A stretch of DNA of 64,000 nt from Fasciolopsis buskii (taxonomy: Eukaryota > Platyhelminthes > Trematoda > Plagiorchiida > Fasciolidae): contig LUCM01001933.1 in the NCBI GenBank assembly GCA_008360955.1, positions 220,420-284,419 of the forward strand, written 5' to 3'. The position numbers were made by a program, and so were the translations under genes. The notes under the pieces are model-generated. The model did no database searches, had not been told where the DNA came from, and saw nothing but the letters and a program-made list of their open reading frames with translations. Positions 58,173 through 64,000 of this stretch are shown here, in pieces. Each line of letters opens with the position of its first letter. Position 1 is the first letter of the stretch.

Positions 58173-60617
58173 GTAGTCATGGTGATAGTGTGTTGTCATA
58201 CCTTTGACGTTCATGTGTGAGAGGTTGGGTAGAACCAGTTTGAGAATCCACACTCTGCTGGGTACGACTAACCTAATTGTTGGATGACTTTTGTCTACTA
58301 TGGGCATAGGCAGTTTGCATTTCAATTACATCGCATTCGCAACCACGGTGAATATGACCGGTCGTTAATCCGATCGAAATATTGCATTCGTATAACTTTG
58401 TAGTTTCTGCGCGTATTCCCACTCACCGATTGGAACAATTAATCAAATAAACGAGTCTAGCAATTCGGCTGTTTTCTACACAAAACACTCGTCCATTTAC
58501 CTAGTCATTGCCATACCTGAATTGTTAAGAGCTCACTTGGGTTCAGACCGAACCGAGTTTCGCGGACGTTTCCGGGATTGGTCCACCACTGCAGTGATTC
58601 GGTGCAATCATGAAATGTTCCCCTCAGGCATTGAGAAAGAAAATGTAAGAGAATAAAATAAAGAATCACTGTGCATTTGTGACAGCTGTTAGTAATGCCA
58701 ATGCAATCGACGAAGAACCATCAGTCGATGAATTTGTGGAAAAAACTATGAATACTGACATGCCTGGACAGTTTTCTGTAATCTATAAAGGAAACCGAGT
58801 GAACGGACCCAGTCGGACTACAGCCATATGTCGAACTCTTAAATTATAAGTTGATGATAAGTGAAAATGCACTACTATTATTACCACGTGTGTTATAATC
58901 TGTAAGGAGTTGTTTGTTCATTGTGATGCTCGTTTTCACACAACACGGGAACAGGTCGAGCATGGGTAGCTTCATCATTTGTTGTTCTGCTTCTGATTTG
59001 TCAGTTGTGCACCACTTACAAATAGTAGCCGCAAAAGCACTTAAACTACTTCATAACATTTTAACACCTAAAGGTTGAGTTTATCAAAAAGAGGGCCGTT
59101 GAAAACTGATTGACCCGTGCTGTTTGACATCCTTCTTTCACGGAATCTGTCACCCCGACCGACCTACCCAGGAGTCATACACGAGCGTATTCTCAGTTGC
59201 GATGTTTTTACTGTTTTTTTAGTGGATGCACCAATTCTGATGATTGCAAATCATTGGTCCCGTATTGTGCCATCAAGTTTCACCTAACCCCGTGGAAACC
59301 CACGAGAAGATCGGATAGTGGAATTCTTTTGGAAGAACAGACACTTCGATCGTTCGTGCGAATAATCTGACAGCCGGGGCTTCTTGCCAAACATTGTCTT
59401 ATCTGTTTTGCCTAGCCCGAAAGTTTTTATACATTCCTTACTATGTTTTCTGGTTGGCTATAAAAAATTTGGAGAACGTGTCATCTTGGGATGATTAACT
59501 TCACGTGCCATATTCGAATAATTTTATCCAGGGCGCATTGGTTGCATCTTGGTGTTGCTATGAGCCGAAAGCTGTCGACATACGCACGGTCAGGTTTTCC
59601 AGCTTTAGTATCGCCGACATGTTTTGAGGTCTACAGTTCTCGACAGAAAAATTGTGCTCAAATTCAGTCCCGTATTTATTATTCTCCATCTAAATTTTGC
59701 TGTCCCAAATGACATTGACGTCTCTTAAAATCACGTGATTAGACGGAAATATATAAACAATCGGGCTGTACGTGTGTCGTAATCCGAAAGAAAACCCAGC
59801 TTGGTAGATTCTCAGACCACTTGGACATTTCCTTTGGTTATCAGCCGTGTGATTAAACAAGACACCTCAAAGGGTTCTGTCGCTGATGGTGTATGCTGTA
59901 TGACCCCCTAATTGTGAACGTGGTTCCAGTTGAACCCAGAATGAGCTTGGATCACAAACAAAAGCTTGTCTTGTCCTAGGGAACGGTCCTGCCAACATGT
60001 TTGAGAAATCTGTAACATGCGACAAGGTCAACTAGTATTTGAACAAATGTTCATCAGTTCACGAAGTCGTGGTCTATGCTAAATTTTCACTTTTGACTCG
60101 AACAGTGCTGCTTTTAGCAGCCTCACGTAAACCAAATGTAACTTATTCCAAATGAGATCAGCTGATTGGACATGGGCAAGCAATGACCCACCAAGTGAAC
60201 TTAAAAGTTTGGACCCACCAGTTCGGTTTCCATCCTACTAGAGCAGATGGGATTACCATGTGTACAGGATCAGCAACAAACTTTGTCTGCTATACGGATA
60301 GATGAAGTATGCTCACTGCAAGGAGAGCTCAAGAAAAGATAGTGGATGGGTCGGGCTAGCTGCAGTGAGCATCACGTGATGAGTCAGTGTTCTGTCAACT
60401 ACGAGTGAGTCATTGATTTCATCGACCTGCACGGGACCAAACTAGATAAGGACATTCCGATAAATCCAGTTCGGGGGATTGTGCTCCGTCACTTAGCGGG
60501 GTAAATTCGATCAGTTTTTGGTTTCATGACACACGATGCCTAAGACGGATAACCTGGGGAGATACAGGCTGGCGAACTAGCTTTTTCCAGTTATTCATAT
60601 TAGTGCCAATACAATAC
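58173..60617. other. No gene recognised
   Basis: No frame over 75 codons and no shared repeats. If the exon on the left is real, this may be intron. Confidence 0.4.
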
Positions 60618-60884
60618 CATAAAAATGAGTCAGTGAGCGAGGTAAGTCGTAAAGATGAGTGCCCGGAATCAGAAAGTTGACACTTTTGCAGCAGACTTTT
60701 GTCCCGAATTCGTACGGGAATGGGCTCCTGAGTAATCGGTGCCCTTATCACAGCAGTCATTTGGCCATGGCCGACTGAGTACGTGCACAATTTATCGTTG
60801 AGCTCAACAAGTGGCCCGGTTATGGAGATGAATAGCGGGCACCTTTGCTCCATCCAGGTTAGCACATCTTCTAGGTCTAGATAA
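60618..60884 (-). CDS. Candidate 267-nt exon, unidentified
   Basis: On the minus strand the frame opens just after a TGA and an AG (TTCAG ending at 60885). It reads YLDLEDVLTWMEQRCPLFIS, ITGPLVELNDKLCTYSVGHG and QMTAVIRAPITQEPIPVRIR, up to a donor-like GTATTG (intron starting 60617). The peptide looks protein-like, but the acceptor has no pyrimidine tract. The frame stays open to 60524. Function unknown. Confidence 0.3.
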
Positions 60885-62634
60885 CTGAACTCGTGATCTC
60901 AATGGGTGACGATCTTAGACTCGTGAATTATCGCTTCATGAATATTGGAAAATTGATCGCTATTCTTCTCTACTTGCCATCTCATGCGCGCTCAAAATTA
61001 AGTCGCGCGTGCATGCAGCCCGCGACAGCCTAGCACCCTTCTGACGACTGGTTTGAATCAGTCGGATGACACACTGATTCGGCCTGGTGATCCACAAGTG
61101 CCCGGGGTGGCAACATAAATGCGTCCAGCGTTTGATATCGAACACTAATCCATAGTTCATTGTTCGAATGACGTAAATATGAATCTCCGAAGACGAGTCA
61201 ATGTGTTATGCAAATGGGCTGTGTTTAGAATTCCCTTACGCAAGTAGTCTCAATTCGTAAATGCAAGTCACTTGACCGATAAGCAAGACTGTTTCAGACA
61301 GAATGAGAGAAATCAATTGGTTTGCTGAGTACGACAGTGCGACCTAATGCATGCTTTTCTCACATCAATCAATACTACTTCCGTCTGTTCTTGACAAAAC
61401 GGTTTCAAAGAAGAAAGATGATTGCACTTGAAAAATTAGTTTTGCAATTTGAAGTGAGAATGCAATAGTGGGTCTTTGATTTGCGTTTTTAATTACACCT
61501 GATTGGCCCGGGGCGCAATTGCGCGAAAATTGAATGGGATTCAGTCGCGTGTCGCATGCTGCATCTCGCATGTCGCGCGGCACTAAAGGAAATGGAGCAC
61601 TTTGCCACTGTGATCAATGAGAGTGCTTGAACTATCACATTTCTACGGATTTCAAGTTGAATCATCTATGAGGTTTCCTCGAATAAATTACAAGTAATTG
61701 CTCAATTTACTGTTACTGTTTTTCAAGTCAATTTCAAAATCGTGTAATCTACTCGTGTATGAAATCTGAAAGAGAAACAAAAAGTGTTTATGTTGCATCA
61801 GTACGCAAAATTTTGGACTGTCTTCGATCAGTGACTCCTCGGTCGTTCACTTGCTAATGACAGGTAACCATGACCGAGCTGGGAGAATACAATCAACCTT
61901 AGCCAGAAATCAGCAATGTGCAAGGCATACGAACGGATAGCATGGTCATATCCCGTTATTTGCAATGGACTGGTGTGGTCGTGTGACCTTGAGAGTGACA
62001 TACAATCAAACAATGGATTCCCGGATGCCCGTCCTAACTGCCAACCATTGGTTAGTGTTAATAAACCAGATGCCGTTGAGTTGTTCTGATTTATTTGAGC
62101 AGTTCTCGAGTGCAAGCGGAATGCCTTAGATCCCGGATTTTGGGTTGATTGAATGCCGGATGACATTTTGGAACCGAAATACTTTCAAGGACATTTTGGA
62201 CCACCTTACAGTCCAAACCAAGCGAACTACCAATCAGGCATGTAGTCGGTAGAGACACCGTGTTTTTCGCTGACGTCGTGGATCCTGGTTGTCGATGACG
62301 AAAGTTTGATGTTTGCTGTTTTCTTGTGTTTTACCCACTATCTTCTACGTTCTTATTTATTGGTACAATAATATACATAACTCTGCATCCGAGCGATACA
62401 GCCATTAAGACTCCGTCGACCCAGGGAACCGATTGCCTTTGGGAAGATTCAGATGTAGTACAGTCACACTGGAACCTTACCACTTTGGGCGCCGGACCAG
62501 AACTGGTCAGTTCAGCCATTTGGGCGAGGCTCGCTTTTTGCTGTCGGCTACTGTGCTTTGGTGCAATCCATCTCAAAGATTGAGATGCAGAACTAGATGA
62601 CAAGGAAACCAGTGAGCCGCCCGTCTCCTAAATC
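60885..62634. other. No gene recognised
   Basis: Frames up to 112 codons (61828-62166 minus) without domains. The segment 62331-62600 is open on both strands and may be a degraded repeat, but no second copy is in the window. Confidence 0.4.
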
Positions 62635-62785
62635 CCGAAGGGTGGTGAGGCTGTGACATCTGGACGTGAAGGTCGTGGGTTCGAATCTTCTCAGTACCGG
62701 TCAATTCCCCCACCTGGCAGACTTGTGTTGGCTGCGGCTGCCTTCCTGCCATTTTATTAATAAAGAAAGTATAGCAGTAAATGAA
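62635..62785 (+). repeat. tRNA-derived SINE (family 1), copy 10
   Basis: Plus strand: TCTGGACGTGAAGGTCGTGG, TTCGAATCTTCTCAG, CCGGTCAATTCCCCCACCTG, and tail TTATTAATAAAGAAAGTATA. The 5' head is shortened. Confidence 0.75.
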
Positions 62786-63034
62786 GAAAAAAAACAATAA
62801 AAACACTTCGTGCGCAAAGGATAGCAAGGCCGAACTCGATTTTTCTTGCTATACAGCCACTCATCTCTCTTGAAGTTTGTTTTACTGCTTTTTTAGGCGA
62901 TTTGTTTTTTTTGCATATTGTCACCAATCGAGATATAATATCTTCGAGCTGAAAGCTGTTGATCAATATCGATGTGTGAAATTTGCCTAGGTAGAAAGAT
63001 AGAGGAACGCTTCGTAACCAGCCTACCCTATCTT
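62786..63034. other. Spacer between two oppositely oriented SINEs
   Basis: AT-rich, nothing recognisable. The SINEs on either side are tail-to-tail. Confidence 0.5.
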
Positions 63035-63159
63035 CTTGTCTTTTACCTTTACCTCCTTCATTAATGAAACAAATGCGTACATCATTTCCAGGAAGTTCAC
63101 CGGCTGCGGGAGGACTCGAACCCGCGACCTCGACATCCCAGAGTCCACGTGACCACCGA
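63035..63159 (-). repeat. tRNA-derived SINE (family 1), copy 11
   Basis: On the plus strand: CTCCTTCATTAATGAAACAA, GCGTACATCATTTCCAGGAA, GGAGGACTCGAACCCGCGAC, and CCACGTGACCACCG at the head end. The body segment between tail and head is deleted, so this copy is shorter than the others. Confidence 0.75.
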
Positions 63160-64000
63160 TCAAAGGGATGAGGAGTTAAACAAAAAGGATTGATGAACCT
63201 ACCACACACACACGCTATGTGCGATCCACTGCCAATAGCTTGCTGGACCGACTGGTCACATTCCTTTCTTAACGGCCATTGGAAACTAACTTAGCGGGAC
63301 CTGGGATTTGAAGCTGGCAATCATTGCAATTATTCTAGGCACGATTAGTTTCCTTTGCTATTTAGTTTGATGTTCGTGAAACGCCGTAGAACTGTTTCAT
63401 TGTGCTTGCGATGACTAATCAGCCGCGGGGTGGTCCACCAACTCGTGTATAGTTTCTAATGTGGTCCAACATGAATCACGACCAGAACCGTCAGACATTC
63501 ACCTTTGATGCCTAAAAAGGCTTCGCTTGATTAAATTTACTGCCTCAGGGGAAGAACCCTCGGTTTTCGAGTAGACCAAGATTGTGTAGTGACTAGTACA
63601 GTTAACATTAGCCCGAAATAGAATTCATATTTGTGGGTAAAATAGGGCCATCTCACTGGTCTGTTAGTACTGAGGCTTTTAAATGATTAATTTCTATGTT
63701 TACTTATCCCTCCCAAAGCTTTGTCTTATTATATCACGTGAAATACAGACAGACTAAATTCCATATTGTGTATTAGGTGTAATTAGTTCATCTATAACGC
63801 AATTAATTCTTGCTGAAACTGAGTCCAACTGCACTTACGCAGTGTTGTCATATCTAGAGTTGAACTTTTCAGCAAAAAACCTTTTGATATACGAAATGAT
63901 TTCATTTGAATTTTGTCATTTCGTAGACTTAGCTTCATGGACCGTTCGTTTTCAAACTCACAGTCCCTGGCTTACATCCCTTCACCCTTACAAATTGGAT
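63160..64000. other. No gene recognised
   Basis: No frame or shared repeat of note up to the end of the window. Confidence 0.45.

Noticed and set aside
1..64000. CRISPR array, prokaryotic operons, rRNA genes
   Set aside because: No regularly spaced identical repeats, no dense long frames with ribosome binding sites, and no rRNA-like sequence were seen.

Overview
This window is eukaryotic, intron-rich and dominated by transposable-element debris. There are no operons, Shine-Dalgarno sites or dense gene arrangement. Coding signal is confined to isolated exons with GT-AG splice sites, separated by kilobases of unannotatable DNA. The repeats are short 3' fragments of RTE-like and CR1-like LINEs, tRNA-derived SINEs, inverted-repeat elements and microsatellites. 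Together with hammerhead-ribozyme elements, this fits a large repeat-rich flatworm genome, most likely a digenean trematode (fluke). The clade is an inference from repeat style; no diagnostic single-copy gene was recognised. Two runs of N (23895-24218 and 50820-51419) are assembly gaps.

Layout. 0-6 kb: a dispersed ~0.5 kb repeat (family D), one SINE and a hairpin next to an (AT)n tract. 6.4-7.6 kb: two consecutive minus-strand exons of one gene, 72 nt and 747 nt, both phase 0, the larger with an acidic tract. 8.3-8.9 kb: the 3' end of an RTE-like LINE and a tRNA-like repeat. 14.2-14.5 kb: a repeat unit carrying a decayed hammerhead. 18.5-26.4 kb: a Gypsy-like gag remnant, CR1-like and RTE-like LINE remnants and three SINEs. 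28-34 kb: an inverted-repeat element, SINEs, a Pol III-type SINE with a hammerhead-like module (about 32.0 kb) and a CR1-like LINE end. 41.1-41.5 kb: a 307-bp repeat unit with a hammerhead whose whole catalytic core is intact. It lies in what appears to be an intron or 3' flank of a minus-strand gene whose long exon (41895-43499) encodes about 535 residues of unrecognised protein. 44.5-64 kb: a second copy of the inverted-repeat family, several candidate exons, a possible small secreted protein, more SINE and LINE ends, and a ~285-bp inverted-repeat element.

No pathway can be assembled from these genes. The strongest biology is the ribozyme-bearing repeats: one near-canonical type I hammerhead, one decayed relative in the same repeat family, a third copy running into an assembly gap, and an independent tRNA-promoter SINE with a hammerhead-like fold. 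The last resembles in design the Pol III/hammerhead SINE-like elements known from schistosomes. Homology calls were made by eye; none was checked against a database.
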